Assembly: GCA_029959085.1 (NCBI GenBank)
Contig: JARWIR010000010.1
Coordinates: 16,761,001-16,825,000, forward strand
Source: Nemophila menziesii
Taxonomy: Eukaryota > Streptophyta > Magnoliopsida > Boraginales > Hydrophyllaceae
Reading direction: 5' to 3'
DNA: 64,000 bases
The notes beneath the pieces are model-generated. The model saw only the letters and a list, made by a program, of their open reading frames with translations. It had not been told where the DNA came from and made no database searches. Both the position numbers and the translations under genes were made by a program. Of this stretch, positions 45,801 through 56,680 are shown in pieces; within the stretch, counting starts at the first letter, position 1, and the number at the start of each line of letters is the position of its first letter.

Positions 45801-46970
45801 GGGTTTGTTGATTCCCAATATCCTAATTATGTATGCAAATTAAAGCGTTCATTATATGGCCTTAAACAGGCACCTAGGGCTTGGAACAATTTACTCACTT
45901 CATTCCTTATTAAACATGGTTTTGTTATGAGTCCTGCTGATTCATCTATGCTAACTAAAGGTTCAGATGATCATCTAACTATTGTGCTTATATATGTAGA
46001 TGATATACTTGTTACAGGATCAGATTCATCCTATATATTAACCACAATTGCAGCTCTTAAGTCCAGATTTGCTATGAAAGATCTTGGTAAATTGTCCTAT
46101 TTTCTGGGACTTGAAATCTCATATTCTGCAGATTCAATCATTGTATCTCAGGCTGCTTATGCCTCTACAATTCTTAAGCGTGCTGGTTTATCAGAATGTA
46201 AAGCCTCCTCAACACCTACTTTTGTTAAGTCTACAGTTAAAACAAACAAAGCTGGTGAATTATTTGAGGATCCTTTTTTATTTCGAAGCTTAACAGGTTC
46301 CTTACAATATTTAACGCTTACACGACCAGATATTGCGTTTTCAGTCAATCAAATATGTCAAAAGATGCACAAACCAACGAATGAAGATTTTGAATCTCTA
46401 AAGAAGCTGTTACGATATGTTAAAGGAACACTACATTACAGCTTGAAGTTTACTTCGTCTTCTTTAAATGTTCATGCATTTTCTGACTCTGATTGGGCAA
46501 ATTGTGCTCGTGATCGTCGATCAACGACTGGATATTGTATATTTCTTGGTTCTAATCTAATATCATGGGGATCCAAACGTCAATCCACAGTCTCACGTTC
46601 TTCAACTGAGGCTGAGTATCGAGCCATGGCTCATGTATCTGCAGAATTAATGTGGTTTACTTATCTTCTTAAGAGTCTTAAAATAGCTCATGTCTCACCA
46701 ACTCTAGCTTGCGACAATCAATCGGCTTTAGCCTTAGCAACAAATCCGGTTTTTCACACTCGCACTCGACACATTGATGTCGATTTCCATTTTGTAAGAG
46801 AACAAGTTAAAACTAAAAGGCTTCACCTTGTTCATGTGTCATCTCAAGCAAACTTAGCTGATATATTAACTAAGGCTCTTGGTCCTTCTCAGTTCAATGG
46901 ATTGCTCGTCAAGTTTCCCCTCTTACGAGTGCTGCACTTGAGGGGGGATATTGACACACAAAAGGAATAG
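42804..46970 (+). CDS. C4 gag-pol polyprotein, uninterrupted 1388 residues
   Basis: ATG 42804 opens a single frame. Gag (residues ~1-230; LLLLRQNWSGLIQIKLDSTN) is followed by an RG-rich tract, a CCHC knuckle near 296-309 (CQICNRVGHSAIDC) and an aspartic protease DSG near 348. Integrase covers about 488-660 (GHPST, HSDVWGPSP, TPEQNGISERKH), RT about 886-1120 with IYVDDILVTGS near 1063, and RNase H about 1225-1388 (SDSDWANCARDRRSTTGY). Length and order are those of a complete Ty1/copia polyprotein. It resembles C2 throughout and the RE1/Ale group by the gag start and short LTR. All catalytic motifs I can check are present. Confidence 0.95.
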   Translation: MASSSTTRPHIATSSSIPAGLLLLRQNWSGLIQIKLDSTNYVLWRAQLEAVLEAHGYLLHVNGSTPPPAREDSTYSTWIIEDQQLKVSLHSAMIPSVLSQVVKLPHAADVWLKLEEIFISQCRTHIHQLKMKLCNIKKGERKMSDYLAEIQDICDGLETASSALPLEDIIMYTLKGLPHEYNQFKSSIRISNAHTSTLSFHSLGSLLVSEELHMSMADSVENSAPIHTALYSSSSSSSAPTNNRGRGGGTNPNNGYNNRGGRGRGRSRGAYTNAPSILGHPNHQNSGVFQSSNLPTCQICNRVGHSAIDCWYRSDFVNYPSPKAQQKVAYAAHNVQPHSNYNPELWYLDSGANSHVTPDASTIQHSSPYYDGNVVSVGNGNSLEIANIGNSKFSLHNSSFLLSSILHVPRITSNLMSISKFTEDNNCYVVFTSKSVSIFHSNTHQLLFQGPCDNGLYPLKFGAPVSSSLSSTQIKCLSSSVSSSSAKLWHYRLGHPSTNASASLSSILNTSLKFHGVQCEPCSISKSHKLSFPLSVTRSNAPFDLIHSDVWGPSPIASYSSYKYYVLFVDDYSRFVWVYPLVHKSDVYTVFQSFYTLIHTQFQTKIKCLRSDNGGEYTSHKFQSFLQSNGVIHQTSCPHTPEQNGISERKHRHLLETTRSLLSHSSLPSKFWLEALSASIYLINLLPSPTLSNISPFQALFQKSPSYNHLKIFGCLCYPWLKPYSDHKLAPKSTACVFLGYCTHSKGYKCYSLTSHKIFISRHVTFNENIFPFQTSTNSTTSIPIDQSPSSYIDLFDSPINPQSISLPFESTLVVPDPPSTDSPSSQTHVSTSSASSIQPIRHPMVTRRQTGSLKPSYKCQNATLSSESEPMSYKEAILSPCWLSAMNDEFTALSKQQTWELVPPPIGRTPITCKWIYKLKRNADGTIARYKARLVARGFMQEYGIDYTETFSPVVKHQTIRLVLSLASTFKWTIHQLDVSNAFLHGYLEEDVYMFQPQGFVDSQYPNYVCKLKRSLYGLKQAPRAWNNLLTSFLIKHGFVMSPADSSMLTKGSDDHLTIVLIYVDDILVTGSDSSYILTTIAALKSRFAMKDLGKLSYFLGLEISYSADSIIVSQAAYASTILKRAGLSECKASSTPTFVKSTVKTNKAGELFEDPFLFRSLTGSLQYLTLTRPDIAFSVNQICQKMHKPTNEDFESLKKLLRYVKGTLHYSLKFTSSSLNVHAFSDSDWANCARDRRSTTGYCIFLGSNLISWGSKRQSTVSRSSTEAEYRAMAHVSAELMWFTYLLKSLKIAHVSPTLACDNQSALALATNPVFHTRTRHIDVDFHFVREQVKTKRLHLVHVSSQANLADILTKALGPSQFNGLLVKFPLLRVLHLRGDIDTQKE

Positions 46971-47166
46971 AAGCCTCTAGAAGAGTATGACTCATCAATG
47001 AGTCACACAAAAGACAAAAGAGATAGAATAATTCTGTTACAAATGAAATGTATGGCAGCACACTTTGTGCTTACTTTAGTCTATATATACAATCACAAAT
47101 GTAACGAATTCTTATCAATAAAATACACAAATATTCTTCTTCATATAATTCTTCTATCTCTCTATA
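46949..47166 (+). repeat. C4 3' LTR
   Basis: It is 218 bases, identical by eye to the 5' copy. The polyprotein stop (46968-46970) lies about 20 bases inside it. Confidence 0.93.
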
Positions 47167-47729
47167 TACTCATGAGCTCGTTCAAGGTGTCATTGAAGGA
47201 GAAACACGTGTTCTTGCAGCCTCCATGACAATGGAAGAGATCTTTAAGGGAACTAAAGAGTTTAAACAGCATGTTTTCGACAAAGTTCAGCTTGAATGTT
47301 AAACAACTTGTGGATGTACCTGGACATGAGTATTTTTCATACCTAGGTCAAAAGACTCAGATGGAAGCTGCAAATCAGACCAAAATTGATGTTGCGGAAG
47401 CTAAGATGAAGGGAGAGATTGGTTCTAAACTACGTCACGGTTCAAAATGCTTCCAAAATTGATGCTGAGACTAAAATCATATCAGTACGGAGGCGGAAGA
47501 GATCAAAGTGAAAACTGAGGTTAAGATTTTTGAAAATGAAAGAGATGCTGAAGTTAAAAAGGCAAATGCAGAATTAGCGCTGGTTGGTCAATGGATGCTG
47601 AAATGGCGGAGGTAATGGCTAAGAAAGCTGTAGCTCTGAAAGATGCTGAGTTGCAGAAGGAAGTTGAGAGCCGAGAAGCTTAAGGCCCAGTTCTTGAGCA
47701 AAGCTAACGTGGATTATGAAACCAAGGTA
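47167..47729 (+). pseudogene. Flotillin-like gene, 3' part
   Basis: It continues [38 protein letters not shown], then after a small deletion [20 protein letters not shown] and [41 protein letters not shown] and KAVALKDAELQKEVE follow in changing frames. This is the end of SPFH plus the Ala/Glu-rich flotillin coiled coil, with several deletions and frameshifts. The homology ends near 47729 (SKANVDYETK), short of the family's C-terminus. Confidence 0.85.
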
Positions 47730-47782
47730 TATTTAACATCTATATATATTGAATATTGAATAAAATACCCGCAATAGATAAA

Positions 47783-48203
47783 CTACACTATGGGTTCAGA
47801 CTCAGGTTCTTGATCGGGTTCTTGATCGGGCTCAGGTTCAGATTCTTGATCACCGTGTTGAGGTTGCAGTCCTCTAAATCTTTTTCTCTCTTCTTTGTCA
47901 TAAATCTTGCATAAAACCCAATCATCTAACTGCAAAAACAATACAATAAATATAAATCAAAATTATAGCTATGATCTAAAGAATAGTAGTGAAAGGAATC
48001 AGAAAAGCATAATAAACAGTGATAAACCTTCATATCTTTAGCATGTTTTCTCTTCCTTGAAGGACCTTCATATCATGCATTATCCAATTTGTTTTAGTCC
48101 TCACTTTATCTTTTTCTTCATAGAACACAAATCCCTTTCGAGAACCAACGTGTTTTCTAGCAAGTTGTTTTCTTCCAGGTACTTCCCTTTTTCCGATAAC
48201 CAT
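47783..48203 (-). pseudogene. NAC-domain fragment (two exons)
   Basis: Exon 48203 downward reads KREVPGRKQLARKHVGSRKG, FVFYEEKDKVRTKTNWIMHD. Exon 47929-47783 reads LDDWVLCKIYDKEERKRFRG, a GLQPQHGD linker and an acidic EPDQE repeat to the stop. FVFY..KTNWIMHD and DDWVLCKIY are subdomains D and E of plant NAC transcription factors; subdomains A-C are absent, and the first exon runs into a stop (MLKI) before a clear donor. It lies antisense just past the flotillin remnant. DNA binding is not expected from this piece. Confidence 0.75.
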
Positions 48204-48721
48204 TCTAATTATATCTAATCGTTATGCTTTATATTTTAGATTTCAGCTAATTTTTAGTATTCATTTTTTTTGTAACGACCATATTTAATTTTTGAAGCCC
48301 TTTTTTGCATTAATCGAACAAATTCACTTGGTGAACACACAAAGATCAATCAAATAAGTAGAACCTAACAAGGGTTCCAAATTCCACTTACAAGTGATTC
48401 AGATCATACAAGAGTCAAATTTAAAATGAAAGGTGTAGTTCTATTTTTCATTACTTTTACTTAGTTTAAAGCTAATATTTTTTAATGGTAATAATGATTA
48501 AAGCAATATTTATTTGACACATCGGGTAATGTTCAAAGCAATATGGAACTGTCTGTTTGTTAATTACATAAAATTAGCAGGGAATTTGTGAACTTCTGTT
48601 TTTTCTTTTAATTTCTTTTTATCTATATAATTAAGATTGACTTGTGTAATAGCCCCAAATTTTTTAGAATGTAGTTGTCCTATATTTTGCAGATTTGGTT
48701 AGATTACGAGGGACCGAGAAT
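48204..48721. other. Spacer and probable ANTH-gene upstream region
   Basis: It is AT-rich. No coding homology or repeat is noticed. A pyrimidine-rich stretch ending ttttgcag at 48691 could be a leader-intron acceptor for the next gene. Confidence 0.4.
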
Positions 48722-49486
48722 ATGTTTGGAAGAGGTACAGAGAGTAGCCTTAGGAAAACCCTTGGAGCAATCAAGGATAGGGTTAGTTTGGCTAAAATTA
48801 ACAGTACTTTCAAGGTAAGTATACTTGAATAAATCTCTACAGTACTATATTTGTGTTGTATGTTGTTTTCTCTCTTATTATTTTTTGCTTTCATCATTGA
48901 ATAGGAGCTAGACTCAGCAATAGTTAAGGCAACAAAACACAATGAGCGCCCCGCTAAAGAAAAGTACTTGAAAGGTAGGTAATATCGTTAAGGTTGAAAT
49001 AGCATGTGCGATTTAGCGAAAGATGTAAATTTCCTGTAGTATTATTATCGTCTAATTGAACCTGAAGCTACTAAGTTTCGTGGTTTCAGCGATATTTGCG
49101 TCTATATCTGCTACCAGGCCTCGTGCTGACGTGGCATATTGCATGCATGCTCTTGCTCGACGATTGAACAAGACACATAACTGGGCGGTATGTTCTCTAG
49201 CTTATATGAATTTGAGTTATTTATACAAACAATTATATGTTTTGTTTATGTTCGATCAACCATTATAAGTTGCTTGTTTTTTTTCTTTTTTTTGATTCAG
49301 GTTGCTTTGAAAACATTAATTGTTATTCATCGTGCGATAAAAGAGGTGGACCGAACTTTTCTAGAAGAATTGGTCAATTATGGAAGAAGCACTAGCCATG
49401 TTCTTAACATGGCTCATTTTAAAGATGACTCCAGCTCAGAAGGTATGCATCAGAGCAACACTGACAACTATTTCTTAGAGGCTTAA
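48722..49486 (+). CDS. ANTH-domain clathrin-assembly protein, truncated
   Basis: There are four exons with good GT/AG sites: 48722-48814, 48905-48974, 49090-49187 and 49301-49486. They read [59 protein letters not shown] and NKTHNWA; then [20 protein letters not shown] and [10 protein letters not shown]. This is the N-terminal ANTH domain of the AP180/CALM family, including the phosphoinositide-binding KATKH. The family continues with AWDCSAWVRTYALFLEERL after FKDDSS; here an unrelated tail ([15 protein letters not shown]) reaches a stop. The rest of the gene is gone, with gypsy LTR DNA beginning about 170 bases later. The frame is clean, so a short product is possible, but I favour a truncated gene. 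Confidence 0.75.
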
Positions 49487-49656
49487 AGGTCATCTAAGAA
49501 AGCTGTGCTGGCCTCATTCTTCAATATTAAAAATCTCTACACCCCAATACAATAGCACTCCAAACAAAAGATCGGTATATACCCAGGGTTGCCTACAAGG
49601 AAGCAGGTTTAAGCACACCAAGAAAAAAATAACCTTCATTGGTGTCGTCTAGGGTG
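49487..49656. other. Junction between the ANTH remnant and inverted gypsy LTR
   Basis: It includes ccttcattggtgtcgtctag (49633-49652), the reverse complement of the primer-site region seen after gypsy LTRs. No ORF is seen. Confidence 0.45.
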
Positions 49657-49759
49657 TGATAAAATAATAGATAAAATAAGTGCAAATAAACAACCTAGAC
49701 TAAAGAAGTAAAAGACAATAGTTTTTGTTTGGTTTTTGATAAGAAAAATTAACTAATAA
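49657..49759 (-). repeat. Inverted gypsy LTR, U5 end, left of C5
   Basis: It starts tgataaaataa as at 13204. It continues on the far side of C5 at 57265; together they form one minus-strand LTR split by C5. Confidence 0.6.
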
Positions 49760-50208
49760 TGTTACCCTAGAATGTAAACAAGAAGGTTTATTAGACAAAC
49801 CTTATACGCAACGGATTGAAATGAAGAGTCCTGAATTTTAGCCTTCTTGTAATTGATTGAATTGGAATGAATCGCTTCTGCTTCTGGTCGTAAGTTTAAT
49901 TACTAGAACTAAACCTTTTGTTTTCACCACCTAAATGTCTCAGAATTATCTATTGTGTGTTTTTGATTTTGAGAGAAAATATTTGTACGCTTGAATTGTG
50001 TCGTCTGTGTTGTTGTGATTTTGTGAGAAAGAGAGGCTCTATTTATAGAGCTGGAGAGTTGGTTTATTGCCTGTAAATAAACCACTCTCCCACTTTCTCC
50101 ACCTCCTCCACCATCTAAGTGGGAAGTTATCTTTGATAACTTCCCAGTACGCTTATGTCTTTCCCATCATGGGTGACATTGGATAAAAATAATTTTTTAT
50201 CTCTTTCA
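49760..50208 (-). repeat. C5 3' LTR
   Basis: It is 449 bases and about 1% different from the 5' LTR by eye. It contains a short inverted repeat around 50125-50145 (gaagttatctttgataacttc). Confidence 0.92.
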
Positions 50209-51369
50209 TTCTTCCACTCACGCATGATGGAGTTACAATCATTACCTTTAGGTACATGCATTTCAATGCACCATACATCAATATTTCTCAAATCTTCTCA
50301 TATACACATTTCTAGAATAATTCATCATACTTGACAAAATAGGTCGTGCGACCGACAAGCATACGAGCATACGTTACTAATAACCTGTTAGGGTACATAG
50401 TTGCTCAAATGAAACTTCATTCCTTACGTATCTTGTAGTACCCCAGACTAATAATTTATTGTATCATATTCAGTAACTCTGATCCCTTTAAATTTATATC
50501 ACATCGTTTATGTGATCAAAAGAGTTCACTGACATAACTTCATGTGTCTCACTATCATGTTATGGTCCAAATTGACTTACATGATCGGTACCTGCAAGCA
50601 CACACTTTGATACAGAATTTTAGTCTTCAATTTACACTTATATCCTTTTACGTTGATTAGGTTGCTTTCCTAAACATACCCCATTAGACCGAATCATTCA
50701 TGATCATTAGTAGTATGTTCAAAGTAGCATACACCTAATCAAAATATCAAGACATAGTCAAAAGTAATAAGGGCACAATTTTGAAAGCATCACACAATGA
50801 AGAGACAGGGATCGACTCTTCACTTCCTTCTGGTCGAAAGCACATGTGGTATGACACACGTGTTATGGTATTATTCATATAGCTCCAATTGTATGTCACA
50901 ATTTTATAAATACCATACAGATATATAATTAGACAAGCCTCGTTGCCTAAGATGAATTCTTCGATTGATCAACCCTTCTATGAAATCAATCAAGCAACTC
51001 ATATCTGGCTCTTATAGACTAAGTAGATAGTGGGATTCTACTTCGATCATAATATAAGCTTAACATGGTTTATCCATGTTTATGATCTCATCTTAACACT
51101 TAGTTTAGGCGACTATCTTAACTCAAGTTATCTTAAGGGTTCTTCACTACTATGAGTCAGTCTCATCTTTGCGCACTTCTTGTGCCAAAGGCGATTGCCC
51201 GTGTGATAGGGCCAATCTCAGTCTATAGGACATACATACTTCAAAAATTACACGCATTATAATATATATCAAACATGATATTATTAAAATAAACAGTTAA
51301 ATAAACATACTAATGAAAATATATACATGAATGCACATAAACTCGCAATATTCATACATTATATCTTGC
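50209..51369 (-). other. C5 3' non-coding region, conserved with C3
   Basis: It is collinear with 30482-31609. Long identical stretches are visible, for example around 51021-51110 versus 31275-31350. No ORF is seen. Confidence 0.7.
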
Positions 51370-54300
51370 TTAATCATATAGATTTAACATATCCATAAAT
51401 ATATCCCTTGGGAAATCCTTTGTGAATCGATCAGCAAGCATATTGCGTGTGTGTATGTATTGCAAATCAACATCCTTTTGTGCAATAATATCTCTAACAA
51501 CGTTATACTTTATATCAATGTGTTTGGTCATACTGTGATACTTAGGAGCTTTCACACAAGCCTTTTCAGCTTGACTATCACAATGTATAATAACGGTCGC
51601 CTGAGAATCCTAAATGTTCATAATAACCTTTTTAACCAAACAGCCTCTGGAACCACAACTAAGCATGCTACAAACTCAGCTTCCATTGTGGACAAAAATT
51701 ATACAGGTTTGTTTCTTGCTACTTCAAGAAATTGCGCAATTATTCAACATGAATACATCACCTGAGGTGGATTTACCCCCATATATATCACTAGTCCCAA
51801 ATAGCGTAATATATCCTTCTAGGTGTAATCTATTTCCTCAAAAGCAAAGGCATAATCCATAGTGCCTTTTAGATATCTCAATATCTTTTTCACAACTTTC
51901 AGATTCTCTTGTCATGTGTTCAATTAAAATGACTAACTAAATCTACCACATAACATATGTCTGGCCTAATTCACATCATAACATATATAAGACTATCCAT
52001 GAACTAAAATATGACATTGTATACATTTTCTATTTCTCTTCTAGAGTACTAGGACACATGTCAAGAGTTACGTTTATTCCGTTTTCTATAGGAGTGTCAA
52101 GTGTATTGCACTTAGTCATGCTAAAGCCCTCAATTATATTCATGATGTAAGGTTCTTGAGACAAATATAATAGTCCTCTAGACCTATCTCTACTAATCTT
52201 AACACCAAGAATATAATTTGCTTCTCCCATATATTTCATATCAAATTGAGAAGCTAGCTACTCCTTATTAGCTTGAATAAACTCTTTATCATCCCCTGCT
52301 AATAGGATGTCATCTACATATAGAGATAAGATCACAAAATTTCTTGGAACATTTAATATAAACACAGTGATTTTCACTTATCATCTCAAATCCATTTGAT
52401 GAAACGACTTCATGAAATCTCAAATTCCACTGTCTCGAGGCTTGCTTAAGATCATATATTGATTTTAACAATCTACATATTTTATTCTCTTGATCTTTTG
52501 CAACGAAACCCGAGGTTTGTTCCATGAAAATAAGCTCTTCAAAATCTCCATTCAGAAATGTAGTTTTAACATCCATTTTGGTGCAACTCCAGATCGAGAT
52601 GAGCCACAATAGCTAAAATAAGACGTATTTAGGTAAATCTAACAACAGGAGAAAAAATTTCCTCAAAATCTATTCCTTCCCATTGAGTTTAGCCTTTCGC
52701 TACCAAGCGAGCTTTATACTTGTCAATGGAATTGTCAAGTTTCCTCTTTATTTTGAGAACCCATTTATTCCCAATCGCCTTACGTCTTTTCGGGAGATTA
52801 ACCAGTTCCCATACCTGGTTTTTCTTTATCGACTCCATTTCTTCTTCCATTGCTTTCTTCCATTCATTCTTGGTAGGACATGAGAATGCTTCATTAACTG
52901 ATCGAGGTTCATCTTCGTCTTGTGGAGTTATCGTAAAGACTTCTCCTTCGATTTCAAATCGACGACGAGGAACTAAAACTCTAGCACTTCTCTTAGGTTG
53001 AGAATCCTGAGAAATAGGATTACTAGATGATGCAATGGTTTCTTCCGTCTCAAGATTTAGAGGAGTATCCTTCTCTATTTCTTTAGTATGTGTTACCTCA
53101 TCAGGTGTCACATTTGTTTGCATATCATCTTCCTGAATCTCATTTAATTCACATAAAATGAAAATTCTGTCAACTTCACATCTGTTGGGAAAATCATTCT
53201 CTAAGAATGTAACATCTCGTGACTCAATTTCAGTAAGACCCCCATCGTTATGTTCACCAATAAACACATATCCTTTAGAGTGAGCTGGGTATCTAATAAA
53301 GATACACTTCTTACCTCTTGGACCTAACTTCCCATATTTATGAGATAGATCATGAACATAGTCTGCCGACCCTAGGGTCACAAGTAGTTCATAAGGAGTT
53401 TGATGGAACAGTCATTGTGGGAATTTGGTTAAGTATATAACTAGCAGAAGGCAAGGCATCTCCACAGATTAGCTTGTGCCATCATAGACTTAACCATTTC
53501 TAGGAGAGTTTTCACTTTTTCATCACACAGTTCTTTCAACTGATTAAATATATATATATTCACGTCCATTATCAAGGTTTAAGGTTTTTTACCTTCCTCT
53601 CTAACTGATTTTCTACTTCATTGAAATATATCATAAGAAAATTTCAATGCTACAGATGTATGAAAAATCAGTTAGACATAACCAAAAATAGTGAAATCTA
53701 TAAAAATTGATGAAATAATATTCCCCACGACTATTTTTAACATATATTGGGCCACAGACGTCTGAATGAATTATCTACAATGGGTATTCGACTCGTTTAG
53801 CCTTTTCAAAAATGGTTTCCGTTTTGCTTTATCTGCTAGACACTTTTCATAAGTTGGCAAGTTGACTCTAGTCAATGAACCCAAAAAGTTCACCTTAGCC
53901 AACAAATTCATACGGTCTTGTCCAATATGAATATGTCTAGCATTCTATACTTTTCTTCTACGTTAAAATTACTAGAAGAAGTATTAGTAGAAAAGCAACT
54001 ACTTACATAATAACTATTAAATGAGTTATCATCATCTAGTACTACTAAAACATGAGAAATAAAATCAAAAACTTAACACTTAGCGTCATAATAGACGTCT
54101 ACTTGATTGTTATGAAAATGCATATTAAAAAAAAACTAATCCTAGAAGAACAATGACCAAGACCAAATTCCTTCGAATTTCATGTACGTAAAGTGCATTA
54201 TCCAGCTATAAGGTTTTACCACCTTGCAAGTTCAACTCGCAAGTGTCAAATATGTTGGCTTCAACTGTGTTGTTGTCTCCTACCTCATATCCATCACGTT

Positions 54301-55263
54301 TCCTCTGGAATTAGATGGTACTCTATATATGCCTCTCGGTCTTAGGTTACATGGTCTGTCACTTTTGAATCCACAATACACAAAGGATTAGAATCAACTA
54401 GTAAACAGTACTGGTAACATATGTAAAGTTATATGAAGTAAATGATATTGCTATCTTTATCCACACTCGCGAGCGAAGTGACCTATCTTGTCACAATTAT
54501 AGCATTTTTACTTTACTCTCGTCTTTCTTAAAAGAACGTTGTTACCACCATTCTTGTTCTTCTTGGAAGCATGCTCATTTTCATTTCTCTTCCCATTGTT
54601 CTTGCACTTAATGCCAGTACCTTTGTGAGAACTTAACTCAGTAATATATAAGTCTGACCCTGAGACTTAATTGCACCAAGACGTTTATCTTCCAACGTCA
54701 CATGACGAGCAACATTATCAAAAGTTATGATATGGTCATTTTGAGTCAATTTTATCTTCAAATGCTCCCACTTATTTGAAAGAGATTGGATCACAGCTTG
54801 AACCTGATGTTCATCAACAAAAAACTTATGACCTGCAGTCCAAGTTCCCTAATCATATTAGACATCTCCCAAAGATGCTTGGTTTGATTAGGCTTCCTCT
54901 TATAAGTGTCAAACTTAATGATCAATTGACTCATCTTAGTCATATTTGTACCCTTGTACATTTCATTAAGAGCGTCCCACATCTCGTGAACGGTGGTGTA
55001 TTATTGACACTCGTGGACAAGATCGTCATACATGGAGCTTATCAAGATGCCTCTTGCAGTGGAATATCTCTTTTTCCACTTCTCATAAGCCTCCATGTCC
55101 TTTTTGTTTTGAGCTGTGATGCCTTCCTTAGGCTGAGCCATGACATTGTTAATAACCTCAAGAATTCTTGTTCCTCTAGAACATAATGTATTTTGAGTTT
55201 ACCAGGGTATATTTCTCACCATTCATTATGTCTCCATTGAGATCGTCAATGACGGTTGTCATT
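51370..55263 (-). pseudogene. C5 gag-pol, heavily decayed
   Basis: It is collinear with C3 gag-pol but with many indels and stops. Open islands are 52689-53381 (integrase end and RT start; this copy keeps the base lost in C3), 52310-52609 (MDVKTTFLNGDFEELIFMEQ), 52030-52239, 51370-51555 (SMTKHIDIKYNVVRDIIAQK) and 54791-54982 (gag). Much of the integrase core and the zinc-knuckle region are eroded. It cannot make functional Gag or Pol. The putative gag ATG aligns at 55263. Confidence 0.9.
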
Positions 55264-55699
55264 TTCTTATAAAGTAAGAGATTTTTCATTAGTATACATA
55301 CAATTATCTAACTACCCAATGCTATTAATGCAAATAGAATGAATAAGAAAGATAACAAAATAAGTGATAAAGAAAGTTCACTATGTTCCCAATCACGAAC
55401 CACCATATTTTGTTTGTCTTAGTGATTCAATCAATTTCATTAACTGCAAAAATTAAGTTCTCCAAGAACTCCCACTTACTCTAACATAAATAGAGCAAAA
55501 ATGTATGGAAATAAACAACTAATAACATAAAAAAAAGAAACTAGTTGAATTCATACATAAACGAAATACATGTTCAATAAAGAAATAACTGAATCAAAGC
55601 AACTAATGCAATTTCTAACAAACAGGGATTAAAAAATAATTTGGAAAAACAAACCACTAAGCAAACTACCTATTGCAAGTCCTAACTAGCATACACTTT

Positions 55700-56275
55700 T
55701 CATATCCAAAACCTTAATTTAGGAATTGACTGCTCAAAGTTCACTTCCTCATAGAGTCGAATTGGAAAATAATTATCAACACTAGTAGTTCGATAATGTA
55801 TTCCACAGTTGCACTGATCCGACCTAGTAGAACTATTATAGTGCCTCCACAAGTGAGATTCAGTCAAAGCATAGACTAGCCACTCATATGTAGCTTGTCT
55901 CCCATGAACATAGTTCTCCGGAAAATCATACTCCCATAAGATTTCGATATCCCTCTTTATCTCTCTTGGTAGAGATTTGTAAAGAACTTCAACCTTATGT
56001 CTTTCACAAATGATATCACCCCAATTTATGACATCCTGAATCAACCTATTGACAATTGCCACATGTTGCACTAGGGTGTGATGAGGTTTCTTCTTATAAC
56101 GGAGTGCTTTGATACTATTTCTCAAAGACTGTTTTTCTTTCGGTGTCCTTGCAACTTTTGGTATATGGATCTCTGATGATCCATTAGGATTTCTTACGTT
56201 CATATGGAGCATTCGGTAATCTCCCAATTGGCGGAGCCTCTTTTCTTTCGATCCCCGGGATCGTGTCTCCATCAT
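55700..56275 (-). CDS. C5 extra ORF of 191 codons, homologue of the C3 ORF
   Basis: It has exactly the same length as the C3 copy, the same ATG-ATG start and stop, and no indels. Conserved blocks: METRSRGS, HTLVQHVAIVNRLIQ, VINWGDIIC, LPRE, ILWEY, TYEWLVYALTESH, QCNCG and SIPKL. Differences are mostly Arg/Lys, Ile/Val/Leu, Asp/Glu or Tyr/Phe exchanges. The second Cys of the C-terminal cluster (CGMHC in C3) is Tyr here, so a metal site is doubtful. It stays open although the neighbouring gag-pol is ruined. Family unknown. Confidence 0.7.
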   Translation of the reverse strand: MMETRSRGSKEKRLRQLGDYRMLHMNVRNPNGSSEIHIPKVARTPKEKQSLRNSIKALRYKKKPHHTLVQHVAIVNRLIQDVINWGDIICERHKVEVLYKSLPREIKRDIEILWEYDFPENYVHGRQATYEWLVYALTESHLWRHYNSSTRSDQCNCGIHYRTTSVDNYFPIRLYEEVNFEQSIPKLRFWI

Positions 56276-56479
56276 TTTCTACATATAGAAAAAATTAAGA
56301 ACGGTAAAAAATAATACACCAAAATTGATTAGGAAACAAGAAAAAATAATAATAGTATCTTTCCAGAAACTCTATTCATAACAATAATTTAAGATAGCAA
56401 TCTGGTAAGGCTACTAGTTACTTAACTAGGTGGTCTGGGTTCAAATCCCTTAACATGCATTCCTATTTTCTTAAAAATA

Positions 56480-56680
56480 ATTAAGTCCAAAAAAATATTA
56501 CTGTCCAAGTCCCAAAACTAATTTCGGTCCAAAAAAAAGTTCGGCCCAAATTTAATAATAAAATGGCCCAAAAAAAGAGATACTTGTGGCCCAAACTAAT
56601 TTAATAAAATTTGGCCTAAAATTCATCCAATAAAAAATTAGGGCTCAAACCTTTAATCCAAGAGCAAAAAAAAATTATTA
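56480..56680 (-). repeat. ggcccaaa-type repeats in the C5 leader
   Basis: Irregular repeats of ggtccaaa, ggcccaaa and ggcctaaa (for example 56527, 56544, 56565, 56589, 56621) occur every 15-30 bases. They lie where C3 carries its own different leader repeats. Confidence 0.55.

Larger units (their letters stand above)
42470..47166 (+). mobile_element. Copia element C4, apparently intact (in the flotillin-like gene)
   Basis: LTR pair 42470-42687 and 46949-47166 (218 bases each, no difference seen), target duplication tactc at 42465-42469 and 47167-47171, primer site TGGTATCAGA at 42688-42697, polypurine tract gagggggga at 46940-46948. LTRs start TATTG and end CTATA. The host frame joins as SSKYT then [16 protein letters not shown]. 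Identical LTRs plus a complete ORF make this the best candidate for a recently active element here. Confidence 0.95.

Noticed and set aside
56401..56450. A functional tRNA gene
   Set aside because: Only a B-box-like string is present. No cloverleaf, acceptor stem or terminator can be drawn.
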